Assembly (NCBI GenBank): GCA_003427395.1
Contig: BFEA01000396.1
Coordinates: 664,394-719,211, forward strand
Length of the DNA: 54,818 nucleotides
From: Chara braunii
Lineage: Eukaryota; Streptophyta; Charophyceae; Charales; Characeae
Direction of reading: 5' to 3'
The notes beneath the pieces are model-generated. The model did no database searches. It worked only from the letters and a program-made list of their open reading frames with translations, and was not told the origin of the DNA. This document shows, in pieces, positions 9,564 to 19,398 of the stretch (positions within the stretch are counted from its first letter, which is position 1; each line of letters begins with the position of its first letter). A program made the position numbers and the translations under genes.

Positions 9564-9711
9564 GCAATGTACAATGTATGGGCCACTACAGGAGCATCCG
9601 AATTCATCCCAGTAGAAAAGTGTTTCTACTCTATTTTTTCTCCGCGGCCTATAACTGGGGCCAAGTACTGGTGGTTTAACGAACAGAACTGTGGCAGTCC
9701 CCAACTGAACG
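9564..9711 (+). CDS. Possible internal exon of an unknown gene
   Basis: TTTATTTTAG at the left edge is a fair 3' splice site and ACG|GTGAGC at the right edge is a strong 5' splice site. The 148-bp stretch between them is open in the frame starting at 9567 and reads ATTGASEFIPVEKCFYS and then TGAKYWWFNEQNCGSPQL. Composition is protein-like with low-copy character, but I recognise no domain and see no partner exons. It may be an exon relic captured between repeats. The splice signals and open frame are seen in the sequence; that it is an exon is inference. Confidence 0.25.
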
Positions 9712-9888
9712 GTGAGCCTGGTATATGTGCAAAATGTGCACTCGTATCTTTTTGACAAACAAAGCATATTCAAGCTGAAGCCCGATCAAATTTCGATCGA
9801 TTTTTTGCATAGAAAAAATATCGCATAACAAAATATTAAAATAATATATTGCATGCTTTATCAACATGCTAGATTGATCGAAACTTCC

Positions 9889-9925
9889 GTTTTTAGGGTT
9901 TAGGGTTTAAGGGTTATGGATTTTT
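9889..9925. repeat. Single TIR-like end of the telomere-motif MITE
   Basis: GTTTTTAGGGTTTAGGGTTT followed by AAGGGTTATGGATTTTTG matches the left terminal repeat of 6156-6303. I see no opposite end nearby, so this is a truncated copy or solo end. Confidence 0.5.
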
Positions 9926-10113
9926 GTAAAGTTCTACTGAGAACAAACAGATTGGTGATACGGTGATACCCCTCCGTCCTGGCTGCACCCCCATGCCCTG
10001 CATGGTATCAGTATTATGGATTTTTGTAAAGTTCTACTGAGAACAAACAGATTGGTGACACGGTGACACCCCTCCATCCTGGCTGCACCCCCATGCCCTG
10101 CATGGTATCAGTG
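9914..10113. repeat. 100-bp tandem duplication
   Basis: 9914-10013 and 10014-10113 are near-identical, differing by a few bases (GTGATACGG vs GTGACACGG; CCGTCC vs CCATCC). Part of a larger repeat described at 10040-10430. Confidence 0.9.
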
Positions 10114-10430
10114 CGGTCTGGGTAAAGCTTTATACACGTGTATATTTGTGAACGAGGATGGTCTGCCGGACTGTGTACATTAAGGCTTGCATGCATGTGC
10201 GCACGCCTGACATTGTTGGTGGGACTGGTATCCAAATGTGCTCGGCGAGTCAGCGATACCCCCGCCGTCCTTGCTGTGCCCCCACGCCCTGTGTGGTATC
10301 AGTGCGGATGACACAGAGTAATGGTTGACCTGGGTAAAGCTATGTGTATGATCGTGAACAAGGACAGTCCATTGGCCTGTGCACATTTAAGCCTTCATGC
10401 ATGTGTGCACACCTGACGTCGTTGCTGAAT
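10040..10430. repeat. ~191-bp diverged tandem repeat
   Basis: Two units share the order GTGACACCCCTCC, TGCACCCCCATGCCCTG, TGGTATCAGTGCGG, CTGGGTAAAGCT, TGAACGAGGATGGTC, TGTACATTAAGGC and GCATGCATGTG. The second unit carries an extra insertion after GTGCGG. Non-coding. Confidence 0.75.
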
Positions 10431-10602
10431 TATCGACGACCATACCGTCTTTCATCCAAACAGAGCACAGAGCACAGTCGCTATAATCAATGGACAAGCA
10501 GCTCATCCGAACAGAACACAGTTGTTATTATAGCTGCACATGTCTAACCAGAATGCAGTTGAGAATGACAGTGCATTGTTCGGGGAAATGGGGTTATGCT
10601 AG

Positions 10603-10855
10603 ATGTTGTGGGGATGCTGTAGCGCATGCCAAACACCAGCCGTGTCACTGACCGTCTCTTCTTTCCTTTTTTCTCTCTGCTTGTCTGCTTCGAGCTACCA
10701 CACTGGTGGGCCTGCAGGGTCTACTACTACCAAAACTCCAGATCTTATTTCCGACTCTTCTGAGAGCATAGTTTTTTGTTTCCTCCCCCCTCCTCCCCCC
10801 CTTCTTTCCTTTCCCTTCCGCCTTTCGTCTTGCCTTTTTGAAAAAGGCAACGGCC
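10603..10855 (+). other. C/T-rich open frame fused to the rpoA fragment
   Basis: An ATG at 10603 opens a frame that runs through a Ser/Thr/Pro-rich, C/T-rich stretch straight into the plastid rpoA fragment at 10856. It resembles a transit peptide in composition only. There is no rpoA N-terminal domain between, so the fusion is most likely chance. Confidence 0.25.
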
Positions 10856-11106
10856 TTGAGATAATAATATCATTAAACTGCCAAAGTTTTATTTTGGAAG
10901 AAAAAGAACAATTTATTTTCAAAAATATTCACGAATTCAAAAAAGATAGAGAAAGCAAAGTCAAAGAGAACTTATCATGGAAGAAAATTTCTATTCATCA
11001 ACTAGAGCTCTCTGCTAGAGCATATAATTGTTTGAAAAATGAGAAAATAAGTACTCTCTTTGATTTGTTAAATTATTCTCAAGAAGACTTATTGAAAATC
11101 AAAAAG
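10856..11106 (+). pseudogene. rpoA: Plastid rpoA fragment in nuclear DNA (NUPT)
   Basis: An abruptly AT-rich 250-bp island encodes the C-terminal domain of the plastid RNA polymerase alpha subunit. The family core is visible as ISIHQLELSARAYNCLK (about 10987-11037) and TLFDLLNYSQEDLLKIK (about 11053-11103), the helix-hairpin-helix segment that in bacterial alpha binds UP-element DNA. Upstream residues are Lys/Glu/Phe-rich, as in the linker of algal rpoA. The match ends in mid-domain at KIK, where the usual NFG-like continuation is replaced by GC-rich DNA. The amino-terminal domain is absent. Flanks are GC-rich and unrelated. I read it as a plastid-to-nucleus DNA insertion, still uninterrupted by stops and so probably fairly recent. 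An expressed, nuclear-transferred rpoA is unlikely because the domain is cut. Confidence 0.85.
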
Positions 11107-11893
11107 CCCTACTGGGCCCTGTTTCAGCCAGAACGGCCGCCCTAAGTGAAGGCGGCCCTGACAAGGCACGAGAGGCCTATTTTTCGTGGGTTGGACGCAG
11201 CTGGGAAATTCAGGCAGTTGCGCAGCGCCAGTTGGTTGAGTGAGCCCAGGCCCTGCCTGCCTTTTACCAAATGAATCTGAGGCAGGCCCTGGGCCAGAGA
11301 CAGGTCATGGACTGAACACAGGCCGCTGGCAGTTGGACACGGGTAACCACCCCAGGCCCTGTGCCTGTCTTCTTTTCTTTAACCTCCAATGTAGGAGACT
11401 TTTTTTCTTTTATCTTTTTTCTTTTTTTTTTAAATGGGCGTGCAAGGAATATGAATGTGAACGATATACAGAAAACCAAGTTGTGAAATCACACAGATGT
11501 CCAGGTAGTCGTATCCAAGCAGAGAGTACAAAATGCACCGAGAAACCATCCATATAGAGCAATACAATGAAGTAATGAGCCAATGTCCAAGCCCGTAGGC
11601 CACACCAACACAGAATTCAAAGTCGCTCCTCTCTGTCTGGCGCCCAGCGCCCAACCTTTCTTCAGAGGGAAGAACCGGGGTAGGATGCTATGGGTGCTGA
11701 TCAGAGCAGGCACGACTAGCACTCCCGGGGACGCTCCATCTATTCGTTGGGGAGCAGCACCAGCTGGAAAACGGGTCCACGCCCCTCACCATTGAAGTTT
11801 TGTTTGAGCAGACCTGCTTGTGCTTGCATGCAACTTGCAATGACAGAACGCTGCAGCGCTCAAGTACCCTCTTCCCCCGAACACCACGCATAG
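11107..11893. other. Unassigned sequence
   Basis: A GGCCGCC...GGCGGCC hairpin lies at about 11133-11155 and a T-rich stretch at 11398-11435. No gene, RNA or known repeat recognised. Confidence 0.4.
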
Positions 11894-12210
11894 GGGATAA
11901 TTGGTAGAAAGTGCCCACGCCAAAACCTTTCGGGTTTTGGGCGCCTGAAACTCGGCCGTTTGGTACGACCGGCCCAAACAACTTTCCCCTGGGTGAAGGG
12001 CGCCTTCGCCGCGTGGCCACATCTGCCTGGGCCTGTTTTTACCGGGTTAAGAATTTGGCTCCGGTTTCGCACCAGATTCATGAACCGGTAGGGCCGTTCT
12101 TTTTCAAAATCGCATACCTGGGCCTCGCTCAATTCCTCAGCAGTACCACCGCCGGCCTCTTTTGATCAAAATGAAAGGCTTTGGCGTGGGCGCCTTCTAC
12201 CGATTATCCC
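11894..12210. mobile_element. Foldback MITE family 1, copy 2
   Basis: GGGATAATTGGTAGAAAG...ACCGATTATCCC with the same internal blocks as copies 1 and 3. It is shorter (317 bp) because the second hairpin and the inner part of the right inverted repeat are missing. The ends extend to TAGGGGATAA / TTATCCCCTA, so TA may be the target duplication of this copy. Confidence 0.85.
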
Positions 12211-12402
12211 CTACACACCGCCTCAAGATAATGAATGTCTACAAGTTATGTTTCCCAGTCTGGTCCAGCACAAATGAGGGTGTATTGCGTTCGAGGGAAG
12301 ACGGTATCCACGGACTCGAGATATCATCATTGGCTTCTGCCGTATGATGGCACATATCTTTTTAATCTTTCACTCTACCTCAGTAACCTACCTACCTATA
12401 CT

Positions 12403-12500
12403 GCAGGGGACCCCTGCAAGCATAGCTAGGCTACAGGGGGGACCCTTGCAAGCATACCTAGCTATAGAGGGGACCCCTCCAAGGATAGCTTTCTCCCTTT
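12403..12500. repeat. ~32-bp tandem repeat, three units
   Basis: Repeating GGGGACCCCTGCAAGCATAG followed by CTAGGCTACA, with drift in units 2 and 3. A single related unit occurs far away at 20722-20750. Confidence 0.85.
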
Positions 12501-12726
12501 CTTCATGATTGAGCTTACCACACCCGCAGGTAATTCAGAATTCCGTTATTCTGTCATCTGATTGCACGTGGATTCGAACTGCAGTGTTCTGAGTGGGGTC
12601 TGTGCTTAAATTCCATGGGTGTACCACCAGAAGGTGGGCCCGATGGTGACCCTCACACTTTTGTGACCCAGTAGTGCGCGTGTGGAAGATTACAGAGGGG
12701 TGTGCAGTTGTTCCCACTCGAACGTC

Positions 12727-13402
12727 AACATGATTACGACCAGGAGCATGCTCACAAAGCACGGACACGAGCATGGTCAGAGTAGTAGCGATAGTCATTC
12801 TACGTCGTCGCAAGCTCAGACAAGCAGCACGGGTACACTATGTTTTTGGTTGGATCAACTTGGTGATGTTCACAAATCACGAACAGGAACAAGACTACGA
12901 CCAGATTCATGCTTTCTAGATTGGCAGCACTGGGGACTGACGCTTAGCCTCACAGGCCCACCACCTCGGCTTCGATAGGCACACAGCTTGCTCTTGGTGA
13001 GCACCCCTACTGTCTTTCACCCCCCGGGCCCACGGGAACGCCCGGTCATTGGGCCTCCATCCAGGGCCTCCACGACTCACCAAATGTGCAAAATCATGAC
13101 CGCCGGGCGTTCTATTCAGTCAAAGATGGTACCGAAGCCTGTCGACCTGTACCTTAACACCCAGCAGCAAGAAAGCACTCTCCAGGTCAACGCGTTGACC
13201 CAGCAGACTGCAAGGACGCATGCAACAGCGGAGAGAGAGAAAGACAGCGGGGAGAGAGAAAGAGGAGAGGACATTCATCAAACGTTAACACCAAAAGACG
13301 CAAACGTCGACGTGTAAATGATGAATCCACATGTTCCGCTCTGAACCGTGGTCGTTCATGCTGTGCGAGCATGAACCTGGTCGTAATCACGATCATGTTC
13401 GC
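12727..13402. repeat. Possible foldback element
   Basis: CATGATTACGACCAGGAGCA at about 12730 has an inverted counterpart at about 13350-13400 (forward TGAACCTGGTCGTAATCACG), and both run on into GCTC-CACA-GCA(C/T) blocks. A third partial copy lies at about 12892. The region between is unassigned, without convincing coding frames. Element boundaries are not certain. Confidence 0.4.
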
Positions 13403-13526
13403 TCTCTTTGAGCCCCATGCACGTGTTAACATATCGAAAAGTTACAAGACTACACCTCGAACGCTGTCCCACTTCTTCTGTGAGCCAGACGTTGACATGC
13501 TTCAGTTCTTTCTACTGACGCACCAG

Positions 13527-13594
13527 GGGGCCACACACACACACACACACACACAGAGGGGTGGGCCACACACACACACACACACTGTGACACA

Positions 13595-13628
<34 letters not shown>

Positions 13629-13629
13629 A
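13527..13629. repeat. (CA)n / (GA)n microsatellite
   Basis: Three CA runs separated by GAGGGGTGGGC and TGTGA, then a GA run. Confidence 0.95.
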
Positions 13630-16311
13630 GGCGCAAGGATGTGCATTAACGTCACAGGTCCACGTGTCCAAAAGCCAACTTGCCAAAGTTCGCTAGCGGG
13701 TACCGACTAAACATAGAAACGAAATAAGGAGCACTAACGAAATAAGGAGCAGTAACGAAATAAGGCGCACAAGAACAGGAGTATACAGAGTACAAAAACT
13801 CAAATAAAATATTTAAACCGAAGGACTTCCATGAGAAAAAGAACTCGTCTAATTGACAGATTTTCTTCGTGCTTATTTATTGTTTTTTATTTTCCCCCGT
13901 GATTGTTCGTCAGTTTCTTTCACTACGACATTCAAAATTCCTCGACTCTTTGTTTGTAAGACGAAGACAACAAAAAAAAACAACGTAGGAAACAAAGTCA
14001 CGAAAGCAAAAACGGTTTAAAGTCAACAAGTCGACAGATTCCGTTGACGGGCTGATTAAATGCATGATGTTGACGTCATTCACCGTCCCCCATCATGCAC
14101 AAAAGTCGACAGATGACAAATGAGATGAGGGAGCCTGCACCCGGATACCCAGCATATGTATTGAAGACAAATTCAAAGACGCAAAGACGCAAAGAGGCAA
14201 GAAGGGAACAAAAAAAAAAAACGCAGGGACGCAAGAAACTATGTAAGAGTGGCAACGTCAACAGGCCCCAACCACGTCAGCAGCTCCACTCTTAATCCTG
14301 GAGACGTCAACGTTTGTCAGCGTAAAGTCAAATGAGGAAGTTGGGATGCTAACCGCCAAACCTCAAATTGACGGCCGGAGGTCCGTGTACGGGCGTGGAA
14401 TCCAATCATCTCACACAGCGGTGTGCGGACTTCAGTATTGGACAAATTGTGGACGTCAACAGACGAACAACGAAGCGGGCAATTCCACGAAAACTTCTCC
14501 CCCTGGAGGGTTTCCATGATGCATGACTCCAAAAAAAAAAAAAAAAAAAAAAAAAGAGGTTACAACAAATAGTCTTGACGCCAGCCACCATAGACATACA
14601 GCGCACCATAAACGATCCCGACAACCCCGAACAGTTGGGACCGAACTTCCACAAACAAACGATAAGAGATGCGACCAAAAATTTTGCAGTACAGCGATAA
14701 CGACCGACAGACGCAGCGATGCCGACCGAGCGACGCAGGCACATACACGAAACGGATCGCAGTCCTTCCTGTCCGCTCAAATTCACAGAGTCCGTCGGGA
14801 ATTAAAAAAAAAAAAAAAAAAAACAGCCAACCAGCCAACCAACAGAAAGCATAGCCCATCGAGGGGATAACAATACCGAATCAATCCGACAAAAACAGAA
14901 CACACCAAACACAAAAGAAAAAGCCGCGCACATCCACCTTAGTACAACCCGGTCCGCATGCTCCTGCATGTTCATGCGTCTCCACTATCAAGGCTCAGAC
15001 TCGAACAGACTCGACACCCACACACTCTTACCTCGAAAACACTCGACAACAACCAACACACACTTCCAAGCCTTGCTGCAGCATTCACCATCCGCCGAAA
15101 ATCTGAAATGAATCTGAACAGTTAGAGAGAGTTCGTCAAGATGCATTCAAAATATTCGCGAAGCGTGAGACCGTCGAGATGTAACAACTTGGCCCTCCCC
15201 TGAGTGACTGAGTCCCCTCTGTGACGCTCATACACAACGAGTGGCACGACAATCATTTAGACATCACCATCTCGAACCCGAAATCATTTACACATCACCT
15301 TCTCGAACCCGCTCGGAGCGAATGGGCACATCTCCCACTCCCTCGTCTCTTCTTTTTCATTTACTCTCCGCTTTCTTTTCTGTTTCTCATGACAACCCAA
15401 CTTCATACACGTCACAAAGAACCCGTTTCCAAACACCCCGCGACGCTACGTCTCCTCCCCTTTTCTCTCTTCACTCCGGACCACGTAGTCAAGCCAGGAA
15501 GTAACATTCACAACCTCTCTCTCTCAAACGTTGTACCGCTAATCATCCATCTCCATCGTTAACCTCACAAGCACAACCATTGCCAAATGGCATATACACG
15601 TACCGGCTGCCCAAGCTCTACCGCTATTACGACCCACACCTCACCCTCAAATTCCCAGAAAAGAGCACAGACTAATACTCAATTCTTCCCCCGCTTCCGT
15701 CACACTCACACACACACACACACACACAACACACACACACATGCACGGTTACAACGGAACAGAATCGTCTATTAATCTCCAACCAAAAGCAAGGGTGGCT
15801 TCTTCAACGAGGACTCCTGTACCTCGAAAACAGTAGTGTTATCTCGCACACGTCGGCATGTGAGAACCATAGTTATCAATCACATGTCGGTCAAAGCCAA
15901 CACCATTCTTCTGTTGTTTCTTTTGTTTTTTTGTTGTTGTTGTTTTTTCAACGAGACACGGACGACCAACATCTCCCATCGGAGGCGGCGATCTTTTCCG
16001 CTGTACAAACTAGCAGATCCGAATAGAACGCCCAATCAACAGTACTACGATACGAAGCGGAGAAGTGCGGTCAACCACGTACCGCCGTCATCGGAATAGA
16101 ACGCAGGGTCAACCCAACGGGATCTATCCTCAAACCCGTCGCCGCATCTAGACGGCAAATCCACCCACATGCATCTGTCATGCCCGTGCGTTCTACTCGC
16201 AGGGAGACGCAGTAGCCGGTCGACGATGTAACCATTTTCCCCATCCCTTGCACACGCATCATGTTTCCCAACCCTCACACACGCTACAGGTCCTATTCAG
16301 AATGCGACTAC
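13630..16311. other. 2.7-kb stretch without recognised genes
   Basis: Contains a 20-bp tandem repeat ACGAAATAAGGAGCA at about 13728-13772, A-runs at 14213, 14530 and 14803, and a (CA)n at 15711-15740. GTCAAC/GTTGAC motifs recur often (14020, 14261, 14304, 14453). GC-rich open frames at about 16045-16280 have no recognisable domain. No RNA gene found. Confidence 0.45.
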
Positions 16312-16313
16312 AC

Positions 16314-16449
16314 AGAACGGAACACAACAGAACAGCATAATTCCACCTTCCCTTTCACGGCATACATCACCTCCCCCACACAGAACGGAAGACAACAGAA
16401 CAGCATAATTCCACCTTCCCTTTCATAGCATACATCACCTCCGCCACCT
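16314..16449. repeat. 68-bp tandem duplication
   Basis: Two adjacent copies begin AGAACGGAACACAACAGAAC / AGAACGGAAGACAACAGAAC and run to CATACATCACCTCC. A few substitutions separate them. Confidence 0.88.
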
Positions 16450-16627
16450 CAACTCCGCTTCATGACGGTTCTTTCACCGCCGAGGACCTCTACCCTTCCA
16501 TTCAATACGGCTACGATTATCCCTCTTCCTTTCTTTCTTCCTTTTATCTAATGCAGACAAAACCGATTTTCCTCGTTTATCCCCTCCGTTCTACGGGCCA
16601 AGTAGTATACAATATCATATATGTTCC

Positions 16628-16860
16628 ACGTTCCGTTCCGTTAAGACGTATTCCATTCCGTTAAGACGTATTCCGTTCCTTTAAGACACGACGGAACGAC
16701 GTGTGTCATGTAACTAAAGCTGTCTATCGTAACAGCATATATCCGACTCCAACTGACACAAGAGGTTCCGTCGTGTCTAACGGAACGGGATATCTCTACC
16801 GAAACCTTGGCTGATCACATTCAATTAAACATATTGCGTTCCGTTTGACGCGTTCCGTTC
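16628..16860. repeat. GTTCCGTT/AACGGAAC foldback region
   Basis: Repeats of TTCCGTTAAGACGTATTCC at 16640-16690 face inverted ACACGACGGAAC / GTTCCGTCGTGTCTAACGG at 16688-16790, and further TTCCGTTTGACGCG at about 16840. Looks like a decayed hairpin element, boundaries unclear. Confidence 0.5.
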
Positions 16861-17406
16861 CCTTACACACGAGTATGTCCGACGACCGATCGAGTCTGTC
16901 GCCGGTCGTACGTTAGAAAAACGCATTGTGATCAGACAAAGGTACAACCGGCGACTGACTGGATCTGATATCTGACATCGTCAACGACAGCCAATCATCT
17001 AGACCATTACCAGCGACTCGATGATCACTGCAACCAAATTTTCTCCCATCCAACGTCCAAAAACTGGGGAAAAAAAAACAACCCCATCGGCTCACGACTC
17101 AAACGCAACTTCCACAGTTGATTCAACCCCATCGTAACAGAAGCGTCGGCAAGTGTATCGGAGGCATGGCAGCATGTTCCATGCTGCCAAGCTCGTCTGC
17201 GTCTTCTTACATGAAGCCAGCCTTCCTCCCACTCAGTTGTTCTCCGTCTGAGTTCTTTTATAACCCACCTAGTTCGTGGTCACGGTGGTCGTCCTTCTCT
17301 CCTGCCTGAAGGCCGCCACTATCAGAACCACATCTCCCAATCCTCGTGTCCACACTAAACGAGAATCGAACGCTCCCAAACCTCCTCTATACACACAACA
17401 ATCGGA
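16861..17406. other. Unassigned sequence
   Basis: No gene or repeat recognised between the foldback region and the GA minisatellite. Confidence 0.4.
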
Positions 17407-17606
17407 TGAGAGAGAGAGAGAGAGAGCAAGCGAGCGAGCACGAAAGCTCTCTCTCTCGCGCCACCTCACACAAGAGAGAGAGAGAGAGAGAGAGCAAGCG
17501 AGCGAGCACGAAAGCTCTCTCTCGCGCCACCTCGCACAAAAGAGAGAGAGAGAGAGAGAGAGAGCAAGCGAGCGAGCACGAAAGCTCTCTCTCTCGTGCC
17601 ACCTCG

Positions 17607-17641
<35 letters not shown>

Positions 17642-17708
17642 AAGCGAGCGAGCACGAAAGCTCTCTCTCTCGCGCCACCTCGCACAAGAGAGAGAGAGAG
17701 AGAGCTCT
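17407..17708. repeat. GA-tract minisatellite, ~62-70 bp units
   Basis: Units of (GA)n + GCAAGCGAGCGAGCACGAAA + GCTCTCTCTC + GCGCCACCTC(A/G)CACAA. Four full units and a fifth partial one, differing mostly in GA number. GAGAG and CTCTC within a unit can form hairpins. The Arg/Glu and Ser/Leu open frames on either strand are by-products of the repeat. Confidence 0.93.
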
Positions 17709-17898
17709 ACGATCGAACACAAGCCCTCTTCCTCCCTTCCACCCTTCAAGATTCCAGGGCGCCACCACCCAACCTTCCGCGGTGTCTCCCTCCCAGGGTG
17801 TCTCTCCACGCACGGACAAACCCCTACACGCCAAAAGCCCGGCTCCAATTAGGAGAGCAGTGAGCAAACTTTTCCATCAGCGATCATTCTCAGACTTC

Positions 17899-18414
17899 TC
17901 AGTCGATGTTGATTGGCTTGGGTGGTTCTTTCTGTGGCTCCGGCCGCTTGGGGACTTTAATGGTGAGGACTCCGCTGTCCATATTAGCTTGGACTTTATC
18001 CATTTCCACAGTCTCTGGCAATCTGAACCTTCGCTCGAAGGTTCCATAAGCTCTCTCCACCCTGTGCCAGCGATCATCGCCCTTGGTCTCCTCCCTCTGT
18101 CTCTGCCCTCGAATGACCAGCGTCCGCCCATCCTCCACCTCCACTTTCGCTTCTTCTTTCTTCAACCCCGGCACATCGATCTTGAACTCGTGTCGGTCGT
18201 CCTTCTCCACCCAGTCAACGTTCGCGTTGACCAGACGCGCAACATCGCTAGCAGCGGTACCACCCCTGTCCCCCCTTCCCAGCCCACCACCTATCAACGT
18301 GCCAGCCACTCCCGTCGGCCAGTCCGCTCCCATGTCCCAGAATCCCCAAGGGGACATGGCGCGATCGAAAGGGTCCGCCCACCGAGAGCTTCTGTCCCAC
18401 GGCATCAGCGACAT
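17899..18414 (-). CDS. Small heat-shock protein, plant class I type (HSP20)
   Basis: An intronless frame of 171 residues from ATG at 18414 to TGA at 17899. It is an ATP-independent holdase chaperone that binds unfolding proteins as part of large oligomers in the cytosol. The N-terminus begins MSLMPWDR, close to the MSLIP start of plant class I proteins, and no organelle targeting signal is seen. A Gly-rich linker comes near residue 50. The alpha-crystallin domain covers about residues 60-155: VDW and a DVPGLKKEEAKVEVEDGR strand block, WHRVERAYGTFERRFRLPE, and the GVLTIKVPK signature. The C-terminal tail ends PINID and supplies the I-x-I motif that docks on a neighbouring subunit. Length is slightly above the usual 150-160. 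The context CGACCATGT supports this start; the frame extends upstream but without another ATG. Adjacent DNA is simple-sequence repeat on both sides. I see no perfect heat-shock element. Function is assigned from the family with high confidence. Confidence 0.95.
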   Translation of the reverse strand: MSLMPWDRSSRWADPFDRAMSPWGFWDMGADWPTGVAGTLIGGGLGRGDRGGTAASDVARLVNANVDWVEKDDRHEFKIDVPGLKKEEAKVEVEDGRTLVIRGQRQREETKGDDRWHRVERAYGTFERRFRLPETVEMDKVQANMDSGVLTIKVPKRPEPQKEPPKPINID

Positions 18415-18447
18415 GGTCGACGCACCAAAGTCGCCACTGCACCAAAA

Positions 18448-18641
18448 CGTCAACGCAAGACCTCTCTCTCTGCGCCAAAAAGTCAACGCGGAGTTCTCTC
18501 TCTCTCACGCTCAAACTGACAGAGTCAACGCCCGCGCGGAGTTCTCTCTCTCTCACACTCAAGAGCGACAGAGTCAACGCCCGACCTTCCTCACTCTCTT
18601 TCTCTCTCTCTCACACTCAAGAGCGACAGAGCCAACGCCCG

Positions 18642-18690
<49 letters not shown>

Positions 18691-18741
18691 GCTCGCTCGG
18701 AGTTCTCTCTCAATCACACACGACAGAGTCAACGCTCGACC

Positions 18742-18772
<31 letters not shown>

Positions 18773-18775
18773 AGG
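18448..18775. repeat. CT-rich minisatellite upstream of the sHSP gene
   Basis: Irregular units of about 45-65 bp combine GTCAACGCCCG, GAGTTCTCTCTC and CACACTCAAGAGCGACAGA, followed by pure (CT)n at 18642-18689 and 18742-18773. On the gene strand this is GA-rich DNA just upstream of the ATG, so it forms the 5' UTR or promoter-proximal region. GTCAAC contains the TTGAC core of plant W-boxes (reverse strand); whether that matters here is unknown. Confidence 0.85.
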
Positions 18776-19398
18776 TCGCTCGCCCGCCGAGTCGAAGAAT
18801 GGTGAGCGCAAATGCCGTACTGCCGCAATGTCAAGAGCCTTTAAGCCTGTCCGAGGACACCAGTACCTCGTCACTTCCGGCGTATACACTATACACAATA
18901 GAAAAAATTTGCAACGCCCCCACCCGCTCCCACTCACCACGCAGTCAGCCCCCACCCACTCCCACTCGCCATCCACTCCGACGGCGATGTAGAGAACCGT
19001 CCCTCTGCCTAACTCACAGCCACCGAGAGAGAACCGATTGGAAAACTCACTCGCTCCGCAGTGTCCGCAAACTTCCGCGAACTTCCACACACACTCATTT
19101 GTCACTTGTAGACGATCGCACACACGCGAACAGATTGCGCAGAGTGGTGGAGGAGAGAATGGGCTTAAATAAGACTTGGATTGGGGCATGCAGTCTAGGC
19201 GGAGCTTTTCGTTTCTTTTTTCCTTTTTTCTTGTCTTTTTCTGGGACTGATTAGAACAGATACTGTAGCAGGTATCGCACCTTCTGATGGGTGAAGCTCC
19301 CGCATGTTCCCTCGTTGGAGGCTTGAGCACGGATGTGGCTGCTACGGGGTTCCCCGTAATACTATAATCACAATAAAAAAGGGCTGAAAGGCCGTCCT
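18776..19398 (-). promoter_or_regulatory. Candidate promoter region of the sHSP gene
   Basis: On the minus strand there is a TATTTAAG (19152-19159), an imperfect GGAAGTTCGCGGAAGTTT (about 19068-19085) resembling a heat-shock element off by one base, and a CCAAT at about 19040. If TATTTAAG is the TATA box the 5' UTR would be about 700 nt, long for this family. Two later AT-rich sites (TATAGTGTATAC at about 18885) are alternatives. All of this is inference. Confidence 0.25.

Noticed and set aside
10603-11145. A functional nuclear-encoded rpoA with transit peptide
   Set aside because: Only part of the C-terminal domain is present and it breaks off in mid-helix; the N-terminal domain needed for assembly is absent.
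12530-12610. tRNA on the minus strand (GTTCGAATCC)
   Set aside because: Only the T-loop-like word is present; no D-arm or anticodon arm in register.
17407-17708. CRISPR-like array of regularly spaced repeats
   Set aside because: The spacers are GA runs, not unique sequence, and the window is eukaryotic.
17276-17867. Arg/Glu- and Ser/Leu-rich frames resembling coiled coil or RS proteins
   Set aside because: They translate a GA/CT minisatellite on both strands and all frames.
18710-19330. 206-residue minus-strand frame upstream of the sHSP
   Set aside because: Runs through CT repeats and candidate promoter DNA; low-complexity and without a domain.
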